In this document: in pieces, positions 26,640 through 37,287 of the stretch | How the letters are laid out: each line of letters begins with the position of its first letter | Position numbering within the stretch: the stretch's first letter is position 1 | Program-made: the position numbers and the translations under genes | Assembly (NCBI GenBank): GCA_900637135.1 | Contig: LR134353.1 | Span: forward strand, 868,001-932,000 | Direction of reading: 5' to 3' | DNA length: 64,000 nucleotides | Source of the DNA: Mycolicibacterium flavescens | GTDB taxonomy: Bacteria; Actinomycetota; Actinomycetes; Mycobacteriales; Mycobacteriaceae | Notes under the pieces: model-generated | Seen by the model: only the letters and a program-made list of their open reading frames with translations | What the model was told of the DNA's origin: nothing | Database searches by the model: none

Positions 26640-28193
26640 CTACAGGCCGACGGCCTCGGCCGCCGAATCGGTTTCCCGCCACCTCCGCAGTTCCGATCCC
26701 GGAGCCCACGTCGAGTGTGTCCCGCTGGAGATGCGTTCCGGTAGAGCCAGTTTGCACACCGGGCCGTCGTCGACCCGGGCCGCGTCGAACACCAGGCAGT
26801 AGGAGGCGTCGGCGTTCATGTCGGTGGTGAGCGTGACGAGGTACCCGTCGTCTTCGGCGGTGCCGTCGATTCCCGGAGCCGGGACGGCGACGTTCGACCT
26901 GGGTGCCATCGCGGTCTCGCTGCCGTACACACCGTCGGGGAGGCGGAACCGCTGTTCGGCGCCGGTGCGCAGATCGTGTTTGACCAACCCGTCGAACAGG
27001 AACCAGCCCGGCTTACCGGTGGCGGCGTACGTGTAGCGGTAGGGGAGCCCTGCGTAACCGCCGTTGATCGTGCCGAATTCGGTGATGGAGTCGGTCAGCT
27101 GCTCCTCGGTGGTCTGCCCGGTGACGAGGTTGAACCGCCAGCGGTGCAGCCGGGTCTGCAACCGGTCCAACGCCAGGAACCGAAATGCCCGCTGCCACCG
27201 GTCGCCTCCCCTCGTGTCGCCCGGGGACGGGTCGCCTTCGAAGAAGCCGTCGAGGACGATCTCATCACCGTCCTCGTAGGCGTTGGTGAAGTGCAGCACG
27301 AACGTCGGGTCGGCCTCGAACCACCGGATGTCGGAAGGCCCACCGCGGCGGGGGATCACGGCGAACCGCGACGGCATGTCGGGGTGAAAGCCCGGCAAGT
27401 GGATCCCGGCTTCGAGCAGCGTGGGATCCCAGAACATCGGAAAGTCGTTGAGGATCGCGTAGTTCTCGGTGAACGCCATGTCGTGCGGCAGGCGCGGGCC
27501 GGGAAGCGGGACATCGGTGAGGTGGACGAGGTTGCCTCCGTCGTCGACGACGCCGTAGCGCAGGTACGGGTCCTGCTTGCTGTAGGAGAAGAACAGCAGC
27601 TCGCCGGTGCGGTCGTCGACCTTCGGGTGTGCCGAAACGCCCCAGTCCGCGGGGAACCTCCCGTGCCAGTCCTCCTTGCCGAGGGTGTCGCCGGAGAACG
27701 GGTCGACGCGGTACAGGTCGCCGCACTGATAGTGGCTGGTGAGCGCGACACCGCGATGGACGATGACGTCGGTGCTCGACGCGTCCTTCATCAAAGTCCG
27801 TGCACCCCAGCCGTGATCACGCTTAGCCAGTTCGATCGGCTCGGCCAGCCCAGGCCACAGCGGACCGCCGGCATCGTATTCGGCGAGCAGGCCGTCGGTG
27901 CGGACAAAGCGGTTGCGGTAGAACGCCTTTCCGTCGCGGAACCCGACGACGTGCACCATTCCGTCACCGTCGAAGGGGTGGTAGAAGTTCAGCGCCGGGT
28001 GCAGCGGATTCTCGGTGTTGCGCAGGTAGACACCGTCCAGGTCGGACGGAATCTCGCCCTCGACCACCGCGAGATCGTCGGCGTCCCATTCGGTGTTCTG
28101 GGGACGCCACGGTCCGGTGCGGTACGGGTGGTCGTCGTCGTCCGGAAGCGTCGACAGGTACTTGCCGACGATCTCCACGTTCGCGCTTCCCAT
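26640..28193 (-). CDS. Carotenoid/stilbene cleavage oxygenase family protein
   Basis: 517 residues. The family builds a seven-bladed propeller with an iron held by four His. Matching segments include LNFYHPFDGDGMVHVVGFRD near the N-terminus, the His-containing LPHDMAFTENYAI, VLHFTNAYEDGDEIVLDGF and a C-terminal SGTHSTWAPG. These enzymes split C=C bonds of carotenoids, apocarotenoids or stilbenes with O2. The product is encoded between a thiolase and an HxlR regulator, with a one-base gap to the first. The true substrate is unknown. Confidence 0.93.
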   Translation of the reverse strand: MGSANVEIVGKYLSTLPDDDDHPYRTGPWRPQNTEWDADDLAVVEGEIPSDLDGVYLRNTENPLHPALNFYHPFDGDGMVHVVGFRDGKAFYRNRFVRTDGLLAEYDAGGPLWPGLAEPIELAKRDHGWGARTLMKDASSTDVIVHRGVALTSHYQCGDLYRVDPFSGDTLGKEDWHGRFPADWGVSAHPKVDDRTGELLFFSYSKQDPYLRYGVVDDGGNLVHLTDVPLPGPRLPHDMAFTENYAILNDFPMFWDPTLLEAGIHLPGFHPDMPSRFAVIPRRGGPSDIRWFEADPTFVLHFTNAYEDGDEIVLDGFFEGDPSPGDTRGGDRWQRAFRFLALDRLQTRLHRWRFNLVTGQTTEEQLTDSITEFGTINGGYAGLPYRYTYAATGKPGWFLFDGLVKHDLRTGAEQRFRLPDGVYGSETAMAPRSNVAVPAPGIDGTAEDDGYLVTLTTDMNADASYCLVFDAARVDDGPVCKLALPERISSGTHSTWAPGSELRRWRETDSAAEAVGL

Positions 28194-28194
28194 G

Positions 28195-29409
28195 TCATGC
28201 CCTCCCGACGATGAAGCTGACGGTGGTGGCGGTGCTACCGCCGAAGTTCAAGGTGCCGAACGTCGTTGCACCCTCGACCTGGTAGTCGCCGGCGCCGCCG
28301 CTGACCTGCTTGGCCGCATCGAGCAGCATCCGCACCCCGGAGGCGCCGACCGGATGGCCGCCACCGATCAGGCCGCCGCTGGGGTTGATCGGCAGCCGTC
28401 CGCCGATCTCGATCTCGCCGTTCTCGATGGCCTTCCACGATTCGCCAGGCCCGGTGATACCGAGGTGATCGATCGCGAGGTACTCGCTGGGGGTGAAACA
28501 GTCGTGGACCTCGAACCCGTCGACATCGTCGAGCGTGACGCCTGCGCGATCGAAGGCGTCGAGCACCACAGCTCGGACATGCGGCAGCACGTACGGATCG
28601 TCGGCGGCACGGTCGAGTTTCTGCTGCAGGCCCAACCCCACCGTCCGGTGGCCCCAGCCGGCGATGCGGCCGAGCGGACGCAAGCCCGGATGGTCGCGAA
28701 GGAACTCGTCGGTGGCCAGGACGACGCCGGCGCCGCCGTCGGTCATCTGGCTGCAATCGAATCGGCGCAACCGTCCCTCCACGACGGGGTTGGTGGCGTC
28801 GTCGTCGGTCAGCGGATCCGGCACGTTCCATCCGCGAGTCTGCGCGTTCGGGTTCGCGCGCGCGTTGGTGAAGTTCAGTGCCGCGATGGCCCGCAGGTGC
28901 GATTCGTCGATGCCGTAGCGCCGGTCGTACTCGGCGGCCACCCGGTCGAACATGTGAGGCCACATGAACGTCGCATCAGCGCCCTCGTGACCGGTCCACG
29001 CGGCGGCGCCGAGGTGCCGGGCGCCGGTATCCCCTGCGACGGTCTTCTCCAGCTCGACACCGAGCACCAGTGCCGCCCGGTAGGCCCCCGACCGCAGATC
29101 CGCGATGGCAGACAGCGCTGCGACGCTGCCCGACGCACAGGCGGCTTCGTGCCGTGTCGCCGGTTTGCCCCACAACCCGTCGTGCACCGATGCGGGCATC
29201 GCCCCCAGGTGCCCCTGGAACGCGAAGAGCTCGCCGAACGCGTTGCCGACGTGCACCACCTCGACATCGCGGGCGTCGACCTTGGCCGCCGCCAGCGTCG
29301 ACTCGACAACTTCGCTGCTCAAGTCCGCGAAATCTCTGCCTTCGCGGGTGAGATTCCTGGCGAAGTCGCTCTGATAGCCGCCGAGGATCCAGACATCGGG
29401 TGCGCGCAC
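28195..29409 (-). CDS. Thiolase-family acetyl-CoA acetyltransferase-like protein
   Basis: 404 residues from a GTG at 29409; the open frame extends to 29565 but the extra N-terminus is Arg-rich and unlike thiolases. The nucleophile is Cys91 in HEAACASGSVAAL. The late motifs FEVHDCFTPSEYLAI and SGGLIGGGHPVGASG supply the His and the second Cys region of the lipid-transfer/SCP-x thiolase branch. It probably cleaves or forms a 3-ketoacyl-CoA. It is the first gene of the operon with the carotenoid oxygenase and HxlR genes. Confidence 0.9.
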   Translation of the reverse strand: MRAPDVWILGGYQSDFARNLTREGRDFADLSSEVVESTLAAAKVDARDVEVVHVGNAFGELFAFQGHLGAMPASVHDGLWGKPATRHEAACASGSVAALSAIADLRSGAYRAALVLGVELEKTVAGDTGARHLGAAAWTGHEGADATFMWPHMFDRVAAEYDRRYGIDESHLRAIAALNFTNARANPNAQTRGWNVPDPLTDDDATNPVVEGRLRRFDCSQMTDGGAGVVLATDEFLRDHPGLRPLGRIAGWGHRTVGLGLQQKLDRAADDPYVLPHVRAVVLDAFDRAGVTLDDVDGFEVHDCFTPSEYLAIDHLGITGPGESWKAIENGEIEIGGRLPINPSGGLIGGGHPVGASGVRMLLDAAKQVSGGAGDYQVEGATTFGTLNFGGSTATTVSFIVGRA

Positions 29410-29607
29410 AACCGCAACGCTACTACAGCTAAGAGAGTGACTCTGCGCAAACAACCATAGGGGTCGGTCCCGTCGGCTCTGTCTTAACCGACGAGACCTC
29501 AGCGCGAGAAACGGTCGACCGTCACCCGAGCCTGCCCAGGACATGCCCACTGACCCGAGAAGCAAACAATCGTGTAGTCAGGCGACCGATAGGGAAGACT
29601 TCTCAGC

Positions 29608-30300
29608 ATGACCCCGTCCTCCCGCACCCAGGACCTGGCCGAACGAATGGCCGAGTTGGCGCGGGCTTCCGCCCCGCCGAGCACGGTCGACGACGTGCTG
29701 AAAGACGTCACCGAGACCGCGCGTGAGCTGATTACGGGCGCGGACACCGTAGGTGTGCTCTTGATCGGCAGGGCAGGAAAGTTCGAATCGCTCGCGGGGA
29801 CGTCGGAGCTGCCGCACACGCTGGACGAAATCCAGATGCAATTCAGCGAGGGTCCCTGCGTGGAGGCCGCGCTGGACGAGTCGATTCTTCGGACCGATGA
29901 CTTCCGCGTAGAGGACCGCTGGCCGCTGTATTCGGCCGCCGCGGTAGAGCACGGTGTGCTCAGCGGACTGTCGATCAAGCTGTACACGGCCGATCGCACC
30001 GCCGGAGCGCTGAACATGTTCAGCTTCAAAGCGCGCGCTTTCGACGCTGACGACGAGATGATCGGCACAGTTCTGGCCGCGCACGCCGCCGCAGCGCTCC
30101 TCGCCAGTCGGGAAGGCGAACAGCTGAAGTCGGCGATGGCCACCAGGGATCGCATCGGCCAGGCCAAGGGCATCATCATGGAGCGATACGGCGTGGACGA
30201 GGTGCGTGCGTTCGAGATGCTCAAACAGCTCTCCCAGGACAGCAACGTCAAACTCGCGGAGGTCGCGCAGCGCGTCATCGAAACGCGCAGCGGTATCTGA
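29608..30300 (+). CDS. GAF-ANTAR RNA-binding regulator
   Basis: 230 residues. A GAF sensory domain covers about 20-165 (GADTVGVLLIGRAGKFESLA, SEGPCVEAALDES). The C-terminal ANTAR domain is about 170-226: MATRDRIGQAKGIIMERYGV and MLKQLSQDSNVKLAEVAQRV. ANTAR proteins bind paired hexaloop hairpins in mRNA leaders and prevent termination. The ligand of the GAF domain is unknown. It precedes a DevS-like kinase gene by 161 bases, which may hold a separate promoter. The 198 bases upstream show no clear element. Confidence 0.93.
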   Translation: MTPSSRTQDLAERMAELARASAPPSTVDDVLKDVTETARELITGADTVGVLLIGRAGKFESLAGTSELPHTLDEIQMQFSEGPCVEAALDESILRTDDFRVEDRWPLYSAAAVEHGVLSGLSIKLYTADRTAGALNMFSFKARAFDADDEMIGTVLAAHAAAALLASREGEQLKSAMATRDRIGQAKGIIMERYGVDEVRAFEMLKQLSQDSNVKLAEVAQRVIETRSGI

Positions 30301-30440
30301 GCGGCGACTTCAGCCGGTTGCGTAGTTCGGAACCTGCCATGCGGCGTGCGCTGTCGCCGGTCCAGCTGCACCCGTCGACCTCGCGCAGCGGCATGTCGGG
30401 AGCGCGTAGCATCGGCCACGACGACGTCGGTCGTCGATAA

Positions 30441-32174
<1,734 letters not shown>

Positions 32175-32207
32175 GGTCTAAAACGCCGTCTGAGCTGCGA
32201 AAACACG

Positions 32208-32283
32208 TGGTGCCCCCGGCAGGATTCGAACCTGCGACACCGGCTTTAGGAGAGCCGTGCTCTATCCCCTGAGCTACGAGGGC
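32208..32283 (-). tRNA. tRNA-Arg (anticodon CCT)
   Basis: The minus strand folds as a complete cloverleaf: acceptor GCCCTCG pairs with CGGGGGC (one T-G wobble), D-arm AGCTCAGGGGATAGAGC, anticodon stem CGGCT/AGCCG around loop CTCCTAA (anticodon CCT, reads AGG), and T-arm GGTTCGAATCC. The CCA end is encoded at 32208-32210. Confidence 0.97.
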
Positions 32284-32409
32284 GGACCGCTGGGAGCTTA
32301 CCGGCTGGCCGGCCGCTGCGAATCAAACGTCACTGCCGGAGGCCCCCGTCGATTACGCTACTTTAAGTTCCGTAATTGGATGCGGCCGTCGCGGTCAGGA
32401 GGAGATGTC

Positions 32410-34377
32410 GTGCGCAGTCGCTACGCCGGCACGCCGTTCACAACGCCCACCGACGAAATCCAGCGGGCGCTCGAGGACGTCAGCGTCCCGACGCTGTTAC
32501 TCAGCCTCGTGCACATCACTGGCGACACCCGCTTCATCCGCGACTACGCCCAGGCCGGGTTGTTCCTCAACGAGGTGCAGGGCTTCATGTCCGAAGAGGA
32601 CAAGGCTCGGGCCAGGGCCGAGGCGCTGGAGGTGATCACGGCCTACCGTGACCGCGGCTGCCCCGAACCCGCACCGCTGGACGCGTCCGTCGTCAAGCAG
32701 ATGATGGATTGGGCCGCATGCGAACCCGTCGGCGAGGAGTATTTGCCGCTGCTGACCGAGGAACTCGACCTCGACGGCGTCGACCCCCGCAAGCCCGAGC
32801 CCATCGATCCAGACGCGGCGGCAACGCTTCCCGTGCTCGTCATCGGCTGCGGCGAGTCCGGGCTGCTCGCCGCCATCCGGCTCAAGCAGGCCGGTCTGCC
32901 GTTCACGGTGGTGGAGAAGAACGCAGGCCCCGGCGGAACCTGGTGGGAGAACAGCTATCCGGGCGCCCGCGTCGACGTGGCCAACCACTTCTACTGCTAC
33001 AGCTTCGAACCCAGCAACAAGTGGAGCCACTATTTCGCCGAGCAGCCCGAGCTGCGTCAGTACTTCGTCGACGTGATGGACAAACACGGCATCGGCGAGC
33101 ACGTGCGGTGGGAGACCGAGATGGTTTCGGCCGAATGGGATGACGACTCGGGGACCTGGTCGGTCGCCGTGCGCGCGAAGAACGGCCGGGTTTCCAGAAT
33201 CTCCGTGCGTGCGATCATCAGCGCGGTCGGCCAACTCAACCGGCCTCAGATCCCCGATATCGAAGGGGCTGACACGTTCGCCGGACCGGCCTTTCACTCC
33301 GCCGCGTGGAACCACGGCGTCGATGTCACCGGCCGCCGTGTCGCGCTGATCGGCGCGGGCGCGAGCGGTTTCCAGATCGCGCCCGCGATCGCCGACCGGG
33401 TCGAGCATCTCGCCGTCTACCAGCGCACCGCCCAGTGGATGTTCCCGAACCCGATGTACCACAACGAAGTTGGCGACGGCACCCGCTGGGCGATGGAACA
33501 CCTGCCGTTCTACAGCCGCTGGTACCGGTTCCTGCTGCTGTGGCCGGGCGCCGACAAGGGCTTGGACGCCGCACGTGTGGATCCCGCCTACGAGCAAGGC
33601 GATTACGCGGTCAGCGACATGAACGCCGCCGCGCGGATGATGTTCACCGACTGGATCACCACCCAGGTCGAGGGGGACGAAGAGCTGCTCGCCAAGGTTC
33701 TGCCCGACTACCCGGCGACGGGTAAGCGCACGCTGCAGGATGACGGCACCTGGTTGCGAACCCTTCGCCGGCACAACGTCGACTTGATCCGCACGCCGAT
33801 CGAGCGGATCACGCCGACGGGTGTGGTGACCGCCGACGGCCAGGAACGGCACGCCGATATCATCGTGTACGCCACCGGTTTTCGCGCGACCGAGGTGCTG
33901 TGGCCGCTGCGGATCACCGGCCGCGACGGCGACGGCAATCCGATCGACCTGCGCGACGTCTGGGGCGACCGGCCGTACGCGTACCGAGGGATCATGGTTC
34001 CGGGCTTCCCGAACTTCTTCCTCACCTACGGCCCCGGCACGCATCTGGCACACGGCGGCAGCCTCATCTTCAACTCCGAATTGCAGATGCGCTACATCGG
34101 CCAGTGTCTGCGCGCCCTGGCCGACGGGCTGCACTCGATCGAGCCGAAGGCCGACGCCACCGACGACTGGCGTCGCCGGTCGCAGGAGGCGATCAAGATG
34201 ACGGTCTGGTCGCACCCGTCGATCGAGCATTCCTACTTCAAGAACGCCCGCGGTGAGATCCACACCGTCAGCCCGTGGAAGCTCTACGAATACCACGACG
34301 CGGTGCGCGAACCGGAATGGTCGGATCTCGTGGTGCGGTCGGTTGAATCCGTTGTCGCACAAGCGCGAAACTCTTAA
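32410..34377 (+). CDS. Flavin-containing monooxygenase, BVMO-like with N-terminal extension
   Basis: 655 residues from the GTG at 32410, preceded by AGGAGG; the frame is open upstream into the tRNA. The first 135 residues are a helical extension. The FAD motif GCGESG then appears near residue 140, and the NADP motif GAGASG later. The Baeyer-Villiger fingerprint region reads FAGPAFHSAAWN: all positions fit except the final P/D, here Asn. The YATGF motif is present. It may be a variant Baeyer-Villiger enzyme or a hydroxylase. It converges on the F420-type oxidoreductase with a 3-base overlap. Confidence 0.87.
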   Translation: MRSRYAGTPFTTPTDEIQRALEDVSVPTLLLSLVHITGDTRFIRDYAQAGLFLNEVQGFMSEEDKARARAEALEVITAYRDRGCPEPAPLDASVVKQMMDWAACEPVGEEYLPLLTEELDLDGVDPRKPEPIDPDAAATLPVLVIGCGESGLLAAIRLKQAGLPFTVVEKNAGPGGTWWENSYPGARVDVANHFYCYSFEPSNKWSHYFAEQPELRQYFVDVMDKHGIGEHVRWETEMVSAEWDDDSGTWSVAVRAKNGRVSRISVRAIISAVGQLNRPQIPDIEGADTFAGPAFHSAAWNHGVDVTGRRVALIGAGASGFQIAPAIADRVEHLAVYQRTAQWMFPNPMYHNEVGDGTRWAMEHLPFYSRWYRFLLLWPGADKGLDAARVDPAYEQGDYAVSDMNAAARMMFTDWITTQVEGDEELLAKVLPDYPATGKRTLQDDGTWLRTLRRHNVDLIRTPIERITPTGVVTADGQERHADIIVYATGFRATEVLWPLRITGRDGDGNPIDLRDVWGDRPYAYRGIMVPGFPNFFLTYGPGTHLAHGGSLIFNSELQMRYIGQCLRALADGLHSIEPKADATDDWRRRSQEAIKMTVWSHPSIEHSYFKNARGEIHTVSPWKLYEYHDAVREPEWSDLVVRSVESVVAQARNS

Positions 34378-35189
34378 AGCTCGGCGATCACCTTCGCGAA
34401 CGGCTCGGCGTGCAGCTGCTGGACGGTGATGTAGCTGATGCCGTACGTCTCGCGGTAGCCGCGCAGCGTGTCGGCGATCTCGCTCGTCGACCCCGACAAC
34501 ACCGCGGGGGTAGCCAGCAGTTCCTCTTCTGACAAGTGGGGGAGGAACCGGCTCGTGATCGACAGGTCGGGCCTGCCGGAATCGTCGGTCGGCATGGCGG
34601 TGACGGCGATGTTGAGCTCGAGGTCGTCGAACCGGTCACCGGCCGCTTGGCGCAGGAACGCGATGCGGTCGGCGAGCGGATCGGACGTCGCGGTGATCGG
34701 GGCGCCGCCGGTCAGCCCGATGATGTCGGCGCGCTGAGCGGCCAGCGTCAGCAGCTTGTCGCCGTTGCCCGCGATGAGGATCGGCACATCGGGCGCGTGC
34801 TCGTTCATGTGCTCGGTGACGTGGCGCAGCCAGTCCACTCTCTGACCGGCTGTGGGATAAGGCAGCTCGGCCTGTTCGAACTCCTCCTTGACATAGCCGG
34901 CGCCGAGCCCGAGGTCGAACCGCCCGCCGCTGAGGTCCCGCAGCGTGGTCACCTCCCGCGCGAGCAGCGCGGGCCGGTAGAAGCCGGCATTGAGCACGAA
35001 CGTGCCCACGCGGAGCCGTTCGGTCGCCATCGCCATCGCCGTCATCATCGGGAACGGCGCGGTCGTGTAGAGGTGGTCGGCGACGTGGACGATGTCGTAG
35101 CCCATGTCCTCGGCGCGGCGCGCCCAGTCCTGCACCGACTTCTGACGGCGCGCGGCCTGCAGACCGACGCCGAACCGGAAGGGTTTCAT
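34374..35189 (-). CDS. F420-type LLM-family oxidoreductase
   Basis: 271 residues from the ATG at 35189; upstream open frame lacks family features. The N-terminus MKPFRFGVGLQAARRQKSVQ, then AEDMGYDIVHVADHL and FDLGLGAGYVKEEFEQAELP are typical of luciferase-like monooxygenase folds of the F420-dependent subgroup in mycobacteria. The substrate cannot be told. It is divergent from the glutamate-cysteine ligase-like gene. Confidence 0.88.
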   Translation of the reverse strand: MKPFRFGVGLQAARRQKSVQDWARRAEDMGYDIVHVADHLYTTAPFPMMTAMAMATERLRVGTFVLNAGFYRPALLAREVTTLRDLSGGRFDLGLGAGYVKEEFEQAELPYPTAGQRVDWLRHVTEHMNEHAPDVPILIAGNGDKLLTLAAQRADIIGLTGGAPITATSDPLADRIAFLRQAAGDRFDDLELNIAVTAMPTDDSGRPDLSITSRFLPHLSEEELLATPAVLSGSTSEIADTLRGYRETYGISYITVQQLHAEPFAKVIAEL

Positions 35190-35314
35190 CACGGATCGAT
35201 CGTAGGAGGGTCGCAGGTCGACAAAGGATGTTTGGCGCGCAGAAGCTTCGGGCAATACATCTGCCGCCGACTTCGAATCATCGGAGTCCCCGGACCTGAA
35301 GGATTTATTGCCCC

Positions 35315-35351
35315 GATCCGGCCCGTCGTGAATCATCCGACGGGCCGGATC
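35315..35351 (+). promoter_or_regulatory. Perfect 14-bp inverted repeat ahead of the GCS2-family gene
   Basis: GATCCGGCCCGTCG (35315-35328) and CGACGGGCCGGATC (35338-35351) are exactly complementary with a 9-base loop, ending 24 bases before the ATG at 35376. It may be an operator, or a 5'-leader hairpin if transcription begins upstream. Confidence 0.55.
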
Positions 35352-35375
35352 AATATTTCGGCAACGAGTTGACCC

Positions 35376-36476
35376 ATGGCCACGCATCCCACGATCGGCG
35401 TCGAAGAAGAGTTCCTGCTCGTTGACCCCGCGAGCGGGGAACCTGTCGCGCTCAACGAGGTCGTCGCCCGCGAGGCGTTAAAGCGCGGTGTGAAGCTGCA
35501 ACTCGAACTGACCACCTGCCAGGTCGAAACCACCAGCGAGGTGGTCGCCTCTTCCCGCGAACTACGCGACCAGCTGCTGCGGCTGCGCCGACTCTCCGCC
35601 GAGGCCGCGGACGCGGCCGGGGCGCAACTGCTGGCGGTCGGGCTGCCGCCCACACTTCCGCAGGAGTTCCCGATCACCGACACTCCGCGGTACCGGGAGA
35701 TCGGCGAGAAGTTCGGGATGATCGCGCACGAGCAGGGCATCTGCGGCTGCCACGTGCACGTGGCGGTGCCCAGCCGCGAAGCCGCGATCCGGGTCAGCAA
35801 CCGGCTGCGGCCCTGGTTGCCCAGCCTGCTGGCGCTGAGCGCGAACTCCGCGATCTACCGCAACTCCGACACCGGCTACGCCAGCTGGCGCAGTGTGCTG
35901 TGGGCGCGGTGGCCCAGCGCGGGCCCGCCGCCGCACTTCGACTCCGTCGACGAGTACGACGCCGTCGTGCAGATGATGCAACAGGCGGGCGCGATGCGCG
36001 ACGACGGCATGGTCTATTGGGATGTGCGGCCGTCGAAGAACTTCCCGACGATCGAAGTGCGCGTCGCCGACGTGCCCGCGACGGCGGCCGAGACCGTCCT
36101 GCTGGCCGCGTTGACCCGGGCCGCGGTGATGACGGCGTTGGAGGACGAGCGGCGCGGCGAGCCGACACCGCCGCTCGCCGCGCATGCGCTCAAGGCCGCG
36201 TACTGGAAGTCCGCGCGCGACGGCCTCGACGGCGATGCGGTCGACCTGCTGGAAAGCCATCAGCGGGTGCCCGCACGAGAGCTGCTGGACCGGCTCGTCG
36301 AGCACGTACGGCCCGCGCTCGAAGCCGTGGGCGACTACGACCTGGTGTTCGACGAGTTGCGCCGCGTCACCGACCAGGGCAACGGCGCCATCCGGCAGCG
36401 GCGGGCGTGGCAGCGCCGCCGGGACGTGGGCGACGTCGTGGCCGAGGCGGCCGAGGCGACGCTGGCGGGAGCGTAG
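35376..36476 (+). CDS. Carboxylate-amine ligase, GCS2/YbdK family (glutamate-cysteine ligase-like)
   Basis: 366 residues. Family marks are TIGVEEEFLLVDPASGEP at the start, QLELTTCQVETTSEVVASSR, CGCHVHVAVPSREAAIRVSN with the metal/substrate His, and WDVRPSKNFPTIEVRVADVP. YbdK-type proteins join glutamate to an amine using ATP and show weak glutamate-cysteine ligase activity. Mycobacteria make mycothiol rather than glutathione, so the physiological product is unclear; the hydrolase/cyclotransferase fusion encoded nearby also acts on gamma-glutamyl bonds. Confidence 0.9.
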   Translation: MATHPTIGVEEEFLLVDPASGEPVALNEVVAREALKRGVKLQLELTTCQVETTSEVVASSRELRDQLLRLRRLSAEAADAAGAQLLAVGLPPTLPQEFPITDTPRYREIGEKFGMIAHEQGICGCHVHVAVPSREAAIRVSNRLRPWLPSLLALSANSAIYRNSDTGYASWRSVLWARWPSAGPPPHFDSVDEYDAVVQMMQQAGAMRDDGMVYWDVRPSKNFPTIEVRVADVPATAAETVLLAALTRAAVMTALEDERRGEPTPPLAAHALKAAYWKSARDGLDGDAVDLLESHQRVPARELLDRLVEHVRPALEAVGDYDLVFDELRRVTDQGNGAIRQRRAWQRRRDVGDVVAEAAEATLAGA

Positions 36477-36564
36477 GCGGACCGGCCTGGGGTACGCCGA
36501 AATCTGCACCAGGGCTGTGCTTCCGCGGAAATCACGACCGTCTCGCAGAAATCGATGCAGATAT
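36477..36564. other. Short intergenic stretch with a degenerate palindrome
   Basis: This 88-base gap between the GCS2-family gene and rskA (convergent) holds CGAAATCTGCACCAGGGCTG and a later CGCAGAAATCG. It resembles, weakly, the inverted repeats at 54605-54665 and 55552-55604. Nothing coding is seen. Confidence 0.35.
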
Positions 36565-37287
36565 CTAGGCCAGAGGTAGCTCGGCGAACGGCGCGCCGGT
36601 CGGCTCCGCCGAACCGCCGGGCGGTTCGATGGTGAAGGCCAGAGTGCTCGAGTCGCCGAGGTCGGGCAGCACGGCCGTCGTCGACGGCGCCACCGACTGC
36701 GGGTCCATGGTGCCCGCGGGATGCGGACCCTCCGCGTCGACCAGCCACATCTGGTAGACGGTGCCGGGTTGCGGCGGGGTGACGTTGTTCATCACCAGCA
36801 CCCCGGCATCCTTCTCGCGCGAGAACACCACCGTCGCGGTGCCGCCGCCCGGAATCTCCCCCGAGACGGTGCGCACGTCGGGCGCGGCGAACACCTGCTC
36901 GGCGGTCGAGGGTTTGTCGGCCGGTCGCAGCGCCAAACCGATGCCCAGGGCGCCCGCGCCGACCACGACCACAGCGGCAGCGGCCAGCGCGGTCTTCTGC
37001 CAACGCGTCGGACGCGGCCGCAACTGGCGTACCGGTTCCGCTCGTCCGCCGCCGATCTCGGCCAGCAGGCGCTCGCGCAGATGCGAAGGCGGTTCGGCGG
37101 CGGTGGCGGCCGACACGACCGCCATGGCCTCTCGGACATTGCGCACTTCGTCGGCGAAGGCCTGCGCGACGGCGGGGGGCGCGGCCGCGACGCGGCGGTC
37201 GACTTCCTCGCGTTCGGAATCCGAGATCGCGTTCAGGGCGTAGGGCGCCGCGAGTGCGCCGAGGTCGCTATCCATGGGCTCGGTCAT
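36565..37287 (-). CDS. rskA: Anti-sigma-K factor RskA
   Basis: 240 residues from the ATG at 37287, which overlaps the sigK stop (ATGA). The cytosolic N-terminal domain (about 1-85) aligns with M. tuberculosis Rsk[21 protein letters not shown] and [20 protein letters not shown]. One membrane helix lies at about 96-116 ([18 protein letters not shown]). The extracellular part has VNNVTPP-like and [14 protein letters not shown] segments. RskA holds SigK inactive until released by regulated proteolysis. It is the last gene of the sigK operon. Confidence 0.95.
   Translation of the reverse strand: MTEPMDSDLGALAAPYALNAISDSEREEVDRRVAAAPPAVAQAFADEVRNVREAMAVVSAATAAEPPSHLRERLLAEIGGGRAEPVRQLRPRPTRWQKTALAAAAVVVVGAGALGIGLALRPADKPSTAEQVFAAPDVRTVSGEIPGGGTATVVFSREKDAGVLVMNNVTPPQPGTVYQMWLVDAEGPHPAGTMDPQSVAPSTTAVLPDLGDSSTLAFTIEPPGGSAEPTGAPFAELPLA

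Noticed and set aside
28195..29565. Longer thiolase start at 29565
   Set aside because: The extra 52 residues are Arg/Ser-rich and unlike thiolases; the GTG at 29409 gives the usual family N-terminus.
29410..29607. Possible DosR box or ANTAR-target double hairpin upstream of the GAF-ANTAR gene
   Set aside because: No match to the DosR 20-mer and no pair of hexaloop stems could be identified by eye.
32284..32409. Integration (att) site next to the tRNA-Arg gene
   Set aside because: No integrase, no repeat of the tRNA 3' end and no phage-like gene nearby.
32497..34362. Minus-strand open frame of 621 codons opposite the second flavin monooxygenase
   Set aside because: No recognisable domain; the plus strand carries intact FAD and NADP motifs.
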